Source: Curtobacterium sp. PhB115 (lineage in GTDB: Bacteria; Actinomycetota; Actinomycetes; Actinomycetales; Microbacteriaceae). From it: 64,000 nt of DNA. Position 1 is the stretch's first letter, and every line of letters begins with the position of its first letter. The notes below the pieces were generated by a model, which did not search any database, had not been told where the DNA came from, and saw only the letters and a program-made list of their open reading frames with translations. Below, piece after piece: positions 15,589 to 24,364 of the stretch. The stretch is taken from NCBI RefSeq assembly GCF_003752025.1, contig NZ_RJKR01000005.1, positions 186,001-250,000 of the forward strand. Reading direction: 5' to 3'. Made by a program: the position numbers and the translations under genes.

Positions 15589-18500
15589 TCACTGGAAGTC
15601 CCGCGACCGCGTCCGCACGGACAGCGACAGGTGCTCGATGCGGTCGGCCACCAGGTTCACCACGCCGTCCGGTGACCGCTCGAGGATCCCGCGGATGACC
15701 ACCGCCGGCGCCTCACGTGCGACCCGTCGGTAGCGCCCCCACACCCCGACGCTGCAGATCACGTTGACCAGCCCGGTCTCGTCCTCGACGTTCATGAACG
15801 TGATCCCCGACGCCGTCGCCGGGCGCTGCCGGTGCGTGACGATCCCACCGACCTCGACCCGTCGACCGGTCTCGGCCGTCGCGGTGTCCTGCACGCTCAG
15901 CACACCGCGGGCGACCAACCCGTCTCGCACGTGCCGCACCGGGTGGTCGTCGGTCGTCATCCCCGTCGACCACATGTCGGCGATCAGGACGTCACCGCTC
16001 GTCATCTGTCCGAACAACGGCGGCTGCACGACGACCTGGGTGTCCGGCAGCTGGTCCGGGCGCTCCGCGGCGGCCTGGGCGGCGGACCACATGCCGCCGC
16101 GGCGGTCGACCCCCATCGAGGCGAACGCGTCGGAGGCGGCGAGCGCCTCGAGCTGCGCGGTCGTCAGGCCGACCCGACGGGCCAGGTCGGACATGTCGGT
16201 GAAGGGTCCGTTGGCATCGCGCTCGGCGACGATCTTCTCGGCGCTCTTCCGGCTGAGCGAGGAGACCTCGGCGAGTCCGAGCCGCACCGCGAACCCGCCG
16301 TCACGGCGGTGCTCGGCGGTGTCGTCGGGTGTCTGACGGTCGAACGGCAGCACCGGCGGCTGCTCGGTCTCGAGGCAGGAGTCCTGCCCGCGGCCCTGCC
16401 CCGCCGCGTCGTCCGGCAGTGGCTCCAGTGTCGCGTCGACCCCGGACCGCAGGATGTCCGGCCGGAGCACCTGCACCCCGTGCCGTCGGGCGTCGGCCAC
16501 CAGGGTCTGCGGCGAGTAGAAGCCCATCGGCTGGGCGCGGAGCAGTGCCGCCAGGAACGCCCCGGGGTAGTGCAGCCGCATCCACGCGCTGGCGTAGACG
16601 ATGAGCGCGAAGCTGATCGAGTGGCTCTCCGCGAAGCCGAAGTTCGCGAACGCCTGGATCTTGGCGTAGATCGCGTCGGCGTCCTCGCCGTGGATGTCGT
16701 TCGCCGCCATCCCCTCGTAGAGCTTGGTGCGCAGCCGGTCGATCTTCTCGAGTCCGCGCTTCGACCCCATCGCCCGTCGGAGCAGGTCGGCGTCGTCCCC
16801 GCTGCAGCCGCCGACCGCGATGGCCATCTGCATGAGCTGTTCCTGGAACAGCGGCACCCCGAGCGTCCGTTCGAGCACCGGTTCGAGCGACGGGTGGATG
16901 TAGGTGATCGGTTCCTCTCCGGTGCGTCGCCGGATGTACGGGTGCACGGCGCCGCCCTGGATCGGCCCGGGGCGCACCAGCGCGACCTCGATCACCAGGT
17001 CGTAGAAGCGCCGCGGCAGCAGCCGGGGCAGCGTGCCCATCTGCGCGCGGGACTCGACCTGGAACACCCCGATCGTGTCCGCGCGGCAGAGCTGGTCGTA
17101 CACGCCCTGTTCTTCCTTCGGGATGGAGTGCATGTCCCACCGTTCGCCGCAGTGCTCGTCAGCGAGGTCGAACGAGTACTGCAGCGCCGCGAGCATCCCG
17201 AGGCCGAGCATGTCGAACTTCACGAGCCCCATGTAGGCGCAGTCGTCCTTGTCCCACTGCAGCACGGTGCGGCCGTCCATCCGGGCGTGCTCGATCGGCA
17301 CGACCTCGCCCACCGGACGGTCGGTGAGCACCATCCCGCCGGAGTGGATGCCGAGGTGCCGGGGGAACCCGAGCACCTGCTGCGCCATGTCCACCACGCC
17401 GTCGGGGATGTCGTGGTCCTCGCTCTCGGTGACCGAGCCCCACCGTTCGACCTGCTTCGACCAGGCGTCCTGCTGACCGGGGCTGTGCCCGAGCGCCTTC
17501 GCCATGTCGCGCACCGCGCCCTTCGGCCGGTAGGTGATGACGTTCGCCACCTGTGCGGCGTTGAACCGTCCGTACCGCTCGTAGACGTACTGGATCACTT
17601 CTTCGCGGCGGTCCGAGTCGAAGTCGACGTCGATGTCGGGCTCCTCGTCGCGCATCGCCGACAGGAACCGTTCGAACGGCAACCCGTACCGGATCGAGTC
17701 CACCGCGGTGATCTCGAGCAGGTAGCAGACCGCGGAGTTCGCCGCCGACCCGCGCCCCTGGCAGAGGATGCCGCGGTCGCGGGCGAACTGCACCATGTCG
17801 CGGACGATGAGGAAGTAGCCGGGGAAGTCCTTGTCCTGGATCACCGACAGCTCGCGCTCGATCCGTTCGCGCTTGTGCGGGTCGACGCCGTCGGCGCTGC
17901 CCGGGTAGAACCGGCGGGCCCCGCGCCAGGTGAGCTCGCGCAGCCAGGACATCGTGGTGTGCCCCTCGGGGACCTCGATGTCGGGCAGACCGGGCTTGAC
18001 GGTCTTCAGCCGGAACCCGAGCTCGTCGGCCATGGTCACGCTGTGCTCGACCGCTCCGGGGTACCGCGCGAACCGACGGGCCATCTCGGCCCCGGAGCGC
18101 AGGTGCGCCGTGGGTGCCGCGGGCAGCCAGCCGTCGATCTCGTCGAGGCTCCGGCGTGCCCGGACGGCTGCGAGCGCCGTCGCCACCGGGAACCGGTCGG
18201 GGGTGGCGTAGTGCACGTTCCCCGTCGCGACCACGGGCAGCGCGTGCCGCTCGGCCAGGGCGGCGAGCACGTCGTTCCGCACGGTGTCGGTGGGGTCGCC
18301 GTGGTCGGTGAGCTCGACGACCACCCCGGCGGTGCCGAACCGGTCGAGGAGGGCTCGCAGGGCAGCGTCCGCGGCGGACTCCCCGCCGTGCTCGAGCGCC
18401 TGCCGGACCGTGCCCTTGCGGCAGCCGGTCAGCACCCGCCAGTGCCCGTCGGCGCGCGCGGCGAGGTCGTCGAGGTCGTACTGCGGACGGCCCTTCTCGG

Positions 18501-19011
18501 CCCCGGCGGCGAGGTGGGCGCTCGTCACCGCCCCGGCGAGCCGGTGGTAGCCGTCCTGGCCGTCGGCGAGCAGCAGCAGGTGGGTGCCCTCGGGGTCGGG
18601 GACGCCGTTCTGCGGTTCGGTGAGCCCGAGGGACAGTTCGGTGCCGTACACGGTCGTCACGTCGGGGTACGCCTCGGCCACCTCGGCCATCCGCGCGGCG
18701 CCGTAGAACCCGTCGTGGTCGGTCAGCGCCAGGCCGTGCAGGTGCAGCCGTGCGGCTTCCTCGAGGAGGTGCTCGGGCTGGCTGGCGCCGTCGAGGAAGC
18801 TGAAGGTCGAGTGCGCGTGCAGCTCGGCGTACGGCACGACGGGCGCACGGTCGTCGTCGACCACCGGGGTCGTCGGTTCGTACGGCGAGCGCTTCCGGGA
18901 CCACGCCGGGCTGTCGCCGCCGTCGCCCTCGTGCGTGCTCCCGGGGCTCCGCTTGTCGGACAGGGCGCGCTCGAACTGCGACCACGGGATGGGTGGGTTG
19001 CTGTAGCCCAT
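15589..19011 (-). CDS. dnaE2: Error-prone DNA polymerase III alpha subunit DnaE2
   Basis: This 1140-residue C-family polymerase has a PHP domain (YAELHAHSTFSFLDGAS, ~60-76), palm and fingers with the catalytic acidic cluster PDIDVDFDSDRREE, then helix-hairpin-helix and OB regions (GGIVTHRQRPATASGITFMN). Length and the missing exonuclease/tau-binding tail fit DnaE2, the translesion polymerase that works with ImuA and ImuB under SOS control. GGAG precedes the ATG by 7 nt. The start overlaps the stop of a 17-codon frame that begins on the imuB stop codon, so translation may pass directly from imuB to dnaE2. Confidence 0.95.
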   Translation of the reverse strand: MGYSNPPIPWSQFERALSDKRSPGSTHEGDGGDSPAWSRKRSPYEPTTPVVDDDRAPVVPYAELHAHSTFSFLDGASQPEHLLEEAARLHLHGLALTDHDGFYGAARMAEVAEAYPDVTTVYGTELSLGLTEPQNGVPDPEGTHLLLLADGQDGYHRLAGAVTSAHLAAGAEKGRPQYDLDDLAARADGHWRVLTGCRKGTVRQALEHGGESAADAALRALLDRFGTAGVVVELTDHGDPTDTVRNDVLAALAERHALPVVATGNVHYATPDRFPVATALAAVRARRSLDEIDGWLPAAPTAHLRSGAEMARRFARYPGAVEHSVTMADELGFRLKTVKPGLPDIEVPEGHTTMSWLRELTWRGARRFYPGSADGVDPHKRERIERELSVIQDKDFPGYFLIVRDMVQFARDRGILCQGRGSAANSAVCYLLEITAVDSIRYGLPFERFLSAMRDEEPDIDVDFDSDRREEVIQYVYERYGRFNAAQVANVITYRPKGAVRDMAKALGHSPGQQDAWSKQVERWGSVTESEDHDIPDGVVDMAQQVLGFPRHLGIHSGGMVLTDRPVGEVVPIEHARMDGRTVLQWDKDDCAYMGLVKFDMLGLGMLAALQYSFDLADEHCGERWDMHSIPKEEQGVYDQLCRADTIGVFQVESRAQMGTLPRLLPRRFYDLVIEVALVRPGPIQGGAVHPYIRRRTGEEPITYIHPSLEPVLERTLGVPLFQEQLMQMAIAVGGCSGDDADLLRRAMGSKRGLEKIDRLRTKLYEGMAANDIHGEDADAIYAKIQAFANFGFAESHSISFALIVYASAWMRLHYPGAFLAALLRAQPMGFYSPQTLVADARRHGVQVLRPDILRSGVDATLEPLPDDAAGQGRGQDSCLETEQPPVLPFDRQTPDDTAEHRRDGGFAVRLGLAEVSSLSRKSAEKIVAERDANGPFTDMSDLARRVGLTTAQLEALAASDAFASMGVDRRGGMWSAAQAAAERPDQLPDTQVVVQPPLFGQMTSGDVLIADMWSTGMTTDDHPVRHVRDGLVARGVLSVQDTATAETGRRVEVGGIVTHRQRPATASGITFMNVEDETGLVNVICSVGVWGRYRRVAREAPAVVIRGILERSPDGVVNLVADRIEHLSLSVRTRSRDFQ

Positions 19012-19064
19012 CAGGTCTCCTCGTCACGGGTCACGTCGTCACGGGTCACGTCGGCACGGGTCAC
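19011..19064 (-). CDS. Possible 17-codon coupling ORF between imuB and dnaE2
   Basis: GTG at 19064 overlaps the imuB stop (GTGA) and the TGA at 19013-19011 overlaps the dnaE2 start (TGATG). The frame reads VTRADVTRDDVTRDEET and consists of three 15-bp repeats. It may serve only to carry ribosomes from imuB to dnaE2. Whether the peptide itself matters is unknown. Confidence 0.35.
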   Translation of the reverse strand: MTRADVTRDDVTRDEET

Positions 19065-19065
19065 G
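19021..19065. repeat. Three tandem 15-bp repeats in the imuB-dnaE2 junction
   Basis: Units at 19021-19035, 19036-19050 and 19051-19065 read TCGTCACGGGTCACG with one change in the third. They fill the whole spacer and keep frame (5 codons each). Confidence 0.9.
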
Positions 19066-20767
19066 TCGCCACCGCCTCGGCCCACCACCGGTGGTCGGCG
19101 AGCACCAGGTACCAGGCGCGACCGTCGGCGTCGACGAGCTGCAGCCGGTGCAGCCGTCGGCCGCCCGACTCCCACCACCGCACGACGAGCGGCCAGGGTC
19201 CCGCCCACGCGGTGACGGCGGCGAACCGGCCGCCGCGGTCGCCGTCGGCGCGGAACCGCTCGGGTTCACCGACCAGGGTGCCGCGGTCGTCCACGTCGAC
19301 CGTCCCGCCGTCGGCGGACACGACGTCCACCGGGCGCGGACGCTCGAGCACGGTCCCCGGCGGCGGCCCGGGCAGCCGGCCGGGCCACGGGCGGTCGCGG
19401 ACGGTCGCCAGGGCACGCTCGCCACCGGCCGGGGCGTCGCCCCACGGCACGAGCACGATCCGCTCGGCCAGGGTGCGTCCGCCACCGATGCGCGGCGTGA
19501 CGACACCGTCGTGCCCGACGAGCCCCTGCACCCGGGCGAGACCGTGGTGCACGCGTTCGTCCGGGCCCGAACCCCACAGCCCGCGTTCGTGGTTGGCCAT
19601 GTCGTCGACCGCGACCGGTTCGAGCACGACCGAGACCACGGGTGCCTCGAGCCCCGTCGGGTCGACGCCGCCGGCGAGCTGCCACCGCACGCGGTCGACG
19701 ACGTCGGCTGCGTCGAACCAGCGCGGGTGTGCCCAGGTGCGTTCGAGCAGGATGTCCCGCTCGTCGACGATGCCGACGCGGATGGTCGTCGCGACGAGTC
19801 CGGCGGCACGGAGCCGTGCGGCGAAGTCGTCGGCGGACCGCCGGAACGCGAACGCGATCTGGTCGGCACGGTCGAGCGGGGGTTCGAACGCCGCCTCGAC
19901 CCGGAGCTCGGGTGGGACGTCACGCGCCGAGACCTCGCGCGGGTCACGGCCGCCGGCGAGTCGGTGCAGGAACGCCCCGGGCACGCCGAACCGGTCGCGC
20001 ACCTGTTCGTCGCTGAGCGCCGCGAACCCGCCGAGCGTGGTGACGCCGAGCCGGCCGAGCAGCATCGCGAGGTCGGAGTCGCCGAGCACCCCGAGCGGCA
20101 GCCCGGACAGGAACGCCCCGGAGCCGTCGACCGGCACGATCCGGACGCGCTCCCCCGGCCGCTGTGGTCGTGCACGTGCCGCCTGTTCGGCCGCGAACGG
20201 GGTGTCGGCCACGCCGGCACGGACACCCGGCGCACCGTGGTCGGCGGCGATCCCGGCGAGGGTGGCCGCCGCCGCACGCTCGCCGCCGTAGTACCGGGCT
20301 GGCCCGCGGGAGCGCAGCGCGACGGTGCCGGGCCGCAGGACCTCGACCCCCGGCACGGCGGACTCGATCGCACGGATGACGGGTTCGAACGCCCGGTGGT
20401 CGAGAGCGTCGTCGTAGGGCTGCACGACCAGGTCGGGGCAGCGCGCCTGGGCCTCGCGCACCCGGATGCCACGCACCACACCCTGCTGTCGTGCGCTCTC
20501 GGAGCTGGCGTAGACCTGCCCCTTCGCCACCAGGGCGAACGGGTGCTCGGGCGGGGAGCCGGCGGCACGGGCCGCGGCGATGACCGGCCAGTCCGGGCAC
20601 CACAGCACGATCGTCCGGGTGGGTGGGGGTTCCGGCAGGGCACCGCCGCGGGCGACCGCGTCGGCCCGGATCGTCCCGGCGTCGGGCACCCCGGCTCCGG
20701 CGCTCCCCCGGCTCGTGGCCACGGCAGGCCCCGCGACACGACCCCGTGCCCGACCGCGCGGACTCAC
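19061..20767 (-). CDS. imuB: ImuB, inactive Y-family polymerase-like mutasome protein
   Basis: This 568-residue protein has the Y-family fold, but the N-terminal catalytic motif is replaced by IVLWCPDWPVIAA, as in ImuB proteins that lack polymerase activity. The little-finger region (EAAFEPPLDRADQIAFAF) and a C-terminal tail follow. ImuB bridges the beta clamp and DnaE2 at stalled forks. The GTG at 20767 overlaps the imuA stop (GTGA). It is the second gene of the imuA-imuB-dnaE2 operon, so SOS boxes upstream of imuA should control it. Confidence 0.92.
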   Translation of the reverse strand: MSPRGRARGRVAGPAVATSRGSAGAGVPDAGTIRADAVARGGALPEPPPTRTIVLWCPDWPVIAAARAAGSPPEHPFALVAKGQVYASSESARQQGVVRGIRVREAQARCPDLVVQPYDDALDHRAFEPVIRAIESAVPGVEVLRPGTVALRSRGPARYYGGERAAAATLAGIAADHGAPGVRAGVADTPFAAEQAARARPQRPGERVRIVPVDGSGAFLSGLPLGVLGDSDLAMLLGRLGVTTLGGFAALSDEQVRDRFGVPGAFLHRLAGGRDPREVSARDVPPELRVEAAFEPPLDRADQIAFAFRRSADDFAARLRAAGLVATTIRVGIVDERDILLERTWAHPRWFDAADVVDRVRWQLAGGVDPTGLEAPVVSVVLEPVAVDDMANHERGLWGSGPDERVHHGLARVQGLVGHDGVVTPRIGGGRTLAERIVLVPWGDAPAGGERALATVRDRPWPGRLPGPPPGTVLERPRPVDVVSADGGTVDVDDRGTLVGEPERFRADGDRGGRFAAVTAWAGPWPLVVRWWESGGRRLHRLQLVDADGRAWYLVLADHRWWAEAVAT

Positions 20768-21543
20768 GACGCCACCGCCACGGGCCGCAGGACGGCGGGT
20801 GCCGCCCCGGAACCGGTCGTCCCGGCACCCGACGCCGCCGCCGGTGCCACGGCCCGCACGGAGCCGTCAGCCGCCGGCAGGAGCAGTTCGGCGGTGACCG
20901 GACGCACCGCTCCGGCACGCCCCGACGCCGTCACGGTTGCCCGACGCTCGGTCAGGTACCCGTGGCCACGGCCGATGCCGCTCCACTCGGAAGCGGTCAC
21001 CCGCAGCGACACGTCGGCCCCGGGCCAGGCGCCGAGGGCGACGAGGGCCCCGCCGCGCTGGCGCAACCGTGCGGAGAGCCGGGAGACGTCGCCGGGGGTC
21101 ACCCGGCCGAGCGGGCGGGTGAGGACGATCTGGGCGACGTCGGCGAGCGCGGCCGTCACGGTGAGCCACTGGTCGCCCGGGTCCGGCACGAGCACGAGCC
21201 GTTCGAGGTCGATGCCGGCGGCCGCCGCGGCTTCGACCCCGAAGGACGGCACCCCGACGACGGCACACCAGGCCCCGGCAGCCGAGGCCGCCTGCAGCAT
21301 GGTGATCGCGAGCAGCACGGACTCCTGCACCGCGTACGCGCCGCCGACCCGGATCGATCCGCCGGGCAGCAGGGGCGCCAGGGCGTCGGCCGTCGGCAAC
21401 CCGACCGTGTCGACGCGGGTGGACTCCATCTCGGTCACCCGCGACCGGAGCGCGGTGATCCGTTCGAGTGCGGCCTGGGCGTCCCCCAGGTGGTCGACAC
21501 GACGCACTGGTCGCGTGGACCGGGGTGCCGTGGCCGTCTGCAT
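20764..21543 (-). CDS. imuA: ImuA, RecA-like SOS mutagenesis protein
   Basis: The 259-residue protein lies directly upstream of imuB and has the ImuA plan: an N-terminal helix (LGDAQAALERITALRSRV), a degenerate RecA-like core (LPGGSIRVGGAYAVQ in place of a Walker A; LVLVPDPGDQWLTVTAAL), and an Ala/Gly-rich C-terminus. ImuA is needed with ImuB and DnaE2 for damage-induced mutagenesis. The ATG at 21543 is chosen. A longer frame from MFEYEG would put the LexA box inside the gene. A -10-like GAATAT (21550-21555) lies 6 nt upstream and overlaps the first SOS box. Confidence 0.85.
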   Translation of the reverse strand: MQTATAPRSTRPVRRVDHLGDAQAALERITALRSRVTEMESTRVDTVGLPTADALAPLLPGGSIRVGGAYAVQESVLLAITMLQAASAAGAWCAVVGVPSFGVEAAAAAGIDLERLVLVPDPGDQWLTVTAALADVAQIVLTRPLGRVTPGDVSRLSARLRQRGGALVALGAWPGADVSLRVTASEWSGIGRGHGYLTERRATVTASGRAGAVRPVTAELLLPAADGSVRAVAPAAASGAGTTGSGAAPAVLRPVAVAS

Positions 21544-21553
21544 GCCCTCATAT

Positions 21554-21569
21554 TCGAACATGTGTTCGA
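21554..21569 (-). promoter_or_regulatory. SOS box 1 (LexA operator) at the imuA promoter
   Basis: TCGAACATGTGTTCGA is a perfect palindromic match to the actinobacterial LexA operator TCGAAC-N4-GTTCGA. It overlaps the proposed -10 box, so LexA would block RNA polymerase directly. Confidence 0.93.
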
Positions 21570-21607
21570 TGATGTCAATCGGGACCGACATCCTGTGGAC
21601 AGTTGCC

Positions 21608-21623
21608 TCGAACACCCGTTCGA
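21608..21623 (-). promoter_or_regulatory. SOS box 2 (LexA operator) upstream of imuA
   Basis: TCGAACACCCGTTCGA, also with perfect half-sites, is centred 54 bp upstream of box 1, about five helical turns. It lies just before the pabB stop codon. Confidence 0.9.
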
Positions 21624-21628
21624 TCAGG

Positions 21629-23200
21629 TCACCAGTGTGCCACCGCCCCCACAGCGCCGAGGACCGACCTGGTCTTCGTCTCGACCTCGTCCGCTTCGTC
21701 CGCCGCGACCGAGGACCACGTCACCGCGCCGCCCGCACCGAGCGTCCGGCGCACCACCGGCGGGCCGGACGCGCCGGACGAGCCGGACGAGCCGGATGGG
21801 TCGACCACCGTCACCAGTGTGCGGATCGCCACCGACAAGTCCACCGCCCCGCTGGCGGAGAAGTACCCGATCGCGCCCGAGTAGACCCCACGAGGAGCGT
21901 CCTCGAGCCGGTCGGCGATCGCCATCGCGCTGATCTTCGGCGCACCGGTCATCGACCCCGGCGGGAAGGCCGCCCGCACCACGTCCGCCCGCGAGGTCCC
22001 CTCCGGCAGCACCGCACCGATCGTGGAGACCATCTGGTGCACGCTCGCGTAGGTCTCGACGTCGCACAACCGGTCGACGTGCACCGACCCCGGCAGCGCC
22101 GTCCGCAGCAGGTCGTTCCGCAGCAGGTCGACGATCATCACGTTCTCGGCACGGTCCTTCGCGCTCGCCGCGAGCGCGGCACGCACCACCTGGTCGGCCA
22201 CCGGGTCCCCGACCCGTCGCCGCGTGCCCTTGATCGGCTCCGCGAGCACGCCGCCGTCGGCGTCGACCCGGAGGAACCGCTCCGGCGACCGGCTCGCGAC
22301 GCGCAGCGGGCCGAGTCGCAGGTACGCACCGAACGGGACGGGGTCCGCCGCGCGCATCCGCACGTAGTCGGCCAGGTGCGGGTCGTCCAGGTGCGGGTCC
22401 CCACCGGAGCCGACCCGCGCCTCCCGGCCACCGCCAGGCACGGAGAAGGCGGTCGTGAGGCACACCTGGAACGCGTTGCCCTCGCGGATCTCGGCGCGGC
22501 ACGCGTCGACCGCGTGTTCGTACGCGGCGCGCGACACGCGCCCGGTCGCTGCTGCAACCCCGGCCGGGAGGCCCGTGGCCGCGTCCCCGACGCAGCCGGG
22601 CGTCACGGGGGCGGTCACCGATTCGAGCCACGCCCGGTTCGCCGCGTCGGCCGCCGGTTCCGCGTCGTCGAGCAGGGCCAGTGCCCACGCACCTCCGGCG
22701 TGGTCGACGACCACCGCGCGGTCGACGAACCGCAGGTCGGCGTCCGCGTGGCCCTCCGCGGTGCGGTCCGGTCCGCCTGATTCCCGTCCGAGTTCGTAGC
22801 CGAGGAACCCGACCCACCCGAGCGCGAAGCCGCACCCGGCGACCGGCTCCGGCAGCCGAGGGGTCCGCGCGAGCAGGTCCGCCAGCACCGTGAAGGCCGG
22901 TCGGTCGTCCGACCAGGACCGCCCGAACCAGCGTTCGGCCGGCGCGGCGACCTGGAGGTGTGCACGCCGGTCCTGGTGCCGGAACCGGGTCGCGAACGGG
23001 CCGTCGGTCCACGCCAGCACCGACCAGCGGGCCCGCGGTCGTGCCGTGGCCGGTGCGCCGTCCGGCAGCGCGGAGTCGAACCACACCAGGTCACCGTCGA
23101 CCGCGACCGCCAGGGCCGCGAGGTCGGGCACCGGATCGAGCCGGCGGACCTCGGTACGGGCGCCGGCTGGCTGCCCGGTCAGATCGCGGAGATCGTCCAT
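21629..23200 (-). CDS. pabB: Aminodeoxychorismate synthase component I
   Basis: The 523-residue chorismate-binding enzyme has EGNAFQVCLTT, PIKGTRRR, DLLRNDL and PGSMTGAPK in order. The Lys in PIKGT is the residue that marks PabB (anthranilate synthase has Ala there), so the product should be aminodeoxychorismate for folate synthesis. No glutaminase domain is fused, and pabA and pabC are not adjacent. ATG 23200 lies inside the end of the aldose epimerase gene (22-bp overlap), indicating coupled translation. A Gly/Ser-rich insert (DPSGSSGSSGASGPP) near the C-terminus is unusual. Confidence 0.88.
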   Translation of the reverse strand: MDDLRDLTGQPAGARTEVRRLDPVPDLAALAVAVDGDLVWFDSALPDGAPATARPRARWSVLAWTDGPFATRFRHQDRRAHLQVAAPAERWFGRSWSDDRPAFTVLADLLARTPRLPEPVAGCGFALGWVGFLGYELGRESGGPDRTAEGHADADLRFVDRAVVVDHAGGAWALALLDDAEPAADAANRAWLESVTAPVTPGCVGDAATGLPAGVAAATGRVSRAAYEHAVDACRAEIREGNAFQVCLTTAFSVPGGGREARVGSGGDPHLDDPHLADYVRMRAADPVPFGAYLRLGPLRVASRSPERFLRVDADGGVLAEPIKGTRRRVGDPVADQVVRAALAASAKDRAENVMIVDLLRNDLLRTALPGSVHVDRLCDVETYASVHQMVSTIGAVLPEGTSRADVVRAAFPPGSMTGAPKISAMAIADRLEDAPRGVYSGAIGYFSASGAVDLSVAIRTLVTVVDPSGSSGSSGASGPPVVRRTLGAGGAVTWSSVAADEADEVETKTRSVLGAVGAVAHW

Positions 23201-24102
23201 GCGGCGACGTGGGACGCACCGGGGGCGAGCACCACGAGGCCACGGTCGACCCCGTCGTTGAACGCGTCCGGGGCGCAGGTCATCGGCTCGACCGCGAGCC
23301 CGGCACGGTGGTACTCGGGGACCACGTGGTCGGCGGTGTGCACCTGGACCCACGCGCACTCGGTGCCGAACGCGGCGCGGACACCGTGTCCGTCCGCGGC
23401 CGTGAGCTCGATCGTCGCGATCCCGTCGGCGTCGCGGTCGAAGCCCGTGAAGGCGTGGTCGATGAACCGGTCGCCGATGACCGTCGGGGTCCGCAGGTCG
23501 AACTCGTCGTGCACGGGCACCAGGTCGGTCGGGATCAACCGGTCCGGCGTGACCTCGAGCACCTCGGCCGCCGGCAGCGTGAGCGTCCAGTCGTCGACCG
23601 TGCCCGCGCCCGCCACGAGGTACGGGTGCGGACCGGTCCCCCACGGCGCGTCCTCGGCACCGGTGTTCGTGCCGGTCACGCTCTGGTGCAGCCCGTCGGC
23701 GTCGAGGCGGTACTCCACGGTCACCGTGACGCGGTACGGGTAGCCCGCCTGCGCCTGGACGGTCGTGCTGAGCACCACCCGGTCGTCCGCCTGCTCCTCG
23801 ACCCGGAAGTCCGTCCACGCGACGAGCCCGTGCAGGGCGTGCTGCCGGGTCGGCTCCGTGAGCGCGAGCTCGTGGTCGGTGCCACCGAAGGAGTAGTGCC
23901 CGTCGACGACACGGTTCGGCCAGGGCGCGAGGACGGCCCCACGGAAGGCCGGACGGACCTCGTCCGCGTCGAACGGCACGACCAGGTCACGGCCCTCGTA
24001 CCGGAGCGTCCGCAGGGTCGCACCCACCGAGGCGATGTCGGCCGTGTAGCCGGCGGAGGCGATCGTCAGCGGGGACCCGGACAGCGGCGCATCGTTGCTC
24101 AT
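23179..24102 (-). CDS. Aldose 1-epimerase family protein
   Basis: The 307-residue beta-sandwich protein is of the galactose mutarotase family. Catalytic residues are visible in context: Asn/Arg of APWPNRV, His of QHALHGLV, His of GTGPHPYL and Glu of AVEPMTC. It interconverts alpha and beta anomers of aldoses; the exact sugar is not shown. It has no signal peptide. It starts with ATG 6 nt after a TACGCT box and overlaps pabB, with which it is transcribed. Confidence 0.9.
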   Translation of the reverse strand: MSNDAPLSGSPLTIASAGYTADIASVGATLRTLRYEGRDLVVPFDADEVRPAFRGAVLAPWPNRVVDGHYSFGGTDHELALTEPTRQHALHGLVAWTDFRVEEQADDRVVLSTTVQAQAGYPYRVTVTVEYRLDADGLHQSVTGTNTGAEDAPWGTGPHPYLVAGAGTVDDWTLTLPAAEVLEVTPDRLIPTDLVPVHDEFDLRTPTVIGDRFIDHAFTGFDRDADGIATIELTAADGHGVRAAFGTECAWVQVHTADHVVPEYHRAGLAVEPMTCAPDAFNDGVDRGLVVLAPGASHVAAWTISAI

Positions 24103-24108
24103 GCGCTC

Positions 24109-24114
24109 AGCGTA
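24109..24114 (-). promoter_or_regulatory. -10 box of the epimerase-pabB transcript
   Basis: TACGCT on the minus strand ends 6 nt before the epimerase ATG. Confidence 0.45.
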
Positions 24115-24142
24115 TCGGGGCGACGGGCGCCTTCGCACCGAC

Positions 24143-24180
24143 GAGAAAACCCCCGCCGTTCCGCGGAACGACGGGGGTTC
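24143..24180 (-). terminator. Rho-independent terminator after tRNA-Ala
   Basis: AACCCCCGTCGTT pairs with AACGGCGGGGGTT around CCGCGG (minus strand), followed by TTTTC. It starts 2 nt after the CCA end of the tRNA. Confidence 0.9.
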
Positions 24181-24181
24181 T

Positions 24182-24257
24182 TGGTGGATCTGAGGGGACT
24201 CGAACCCCTGACCCCCTGCATGCCATGCAGGTGCGCTACCAGCTGCGCCACAGACCC
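24182..24257 (-). tRNA. tRNA-Ala (anticodon GGC)
   Basis: A full cloverleaf is readable on the minus strand. The acceptor stem GGGTCTG/CAGATCC has one G-U pair. The anticodon stem CCTGC/GCAGG encloses ATGGCAT with GGC at positions 34-36. The T arm is AGGGGTTCGAGTCCCCT, and CCA is encoded. It follows rsfS. Confidence 0.97.
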
Positions 24258-24322
24258 AGATGCCTTGCTTCGGTACCAGCCGGTTCCCCGGAGGCACCAT
24301 GAAAGCGTACACCATGCGAACG

Positions 24323-24352
24323 CCGGGTGACGAAATCGAAGCCGTCACCCGG
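24323..24352 (-). terminator. Stem-loop downstream of rsfS
   Basis: CCGGGTGACG and CGTCACCCGG form a perfect 10-bp stem with a 10-nt loop, 13 bp after the rsfS stop. No T-run follows, so it may be a processing or stability element between rsfS and the tRNA. Confidence 0.6.
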
Positions 24353-24364
24353 GCGAGTCGCACG

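Noticed and set aside
15832-19215. 1100-codon plus-strand frame opposite dnaE2
   Set aside because: Mirror frame of dnaE2, no domain and no start signal.
21543-21615. Longer imuA starting at MFEATVH or MFEYEG
   Set aside because: It would place a perfect LexA operator inside the coding sequence; the start at 21543 fits the promoter.
24260-24364. Second tRNA next to tRNA-Ala
   Set aside because: The stretch folds only as a simple stem-loop; no T arm or acceptor stem is found.
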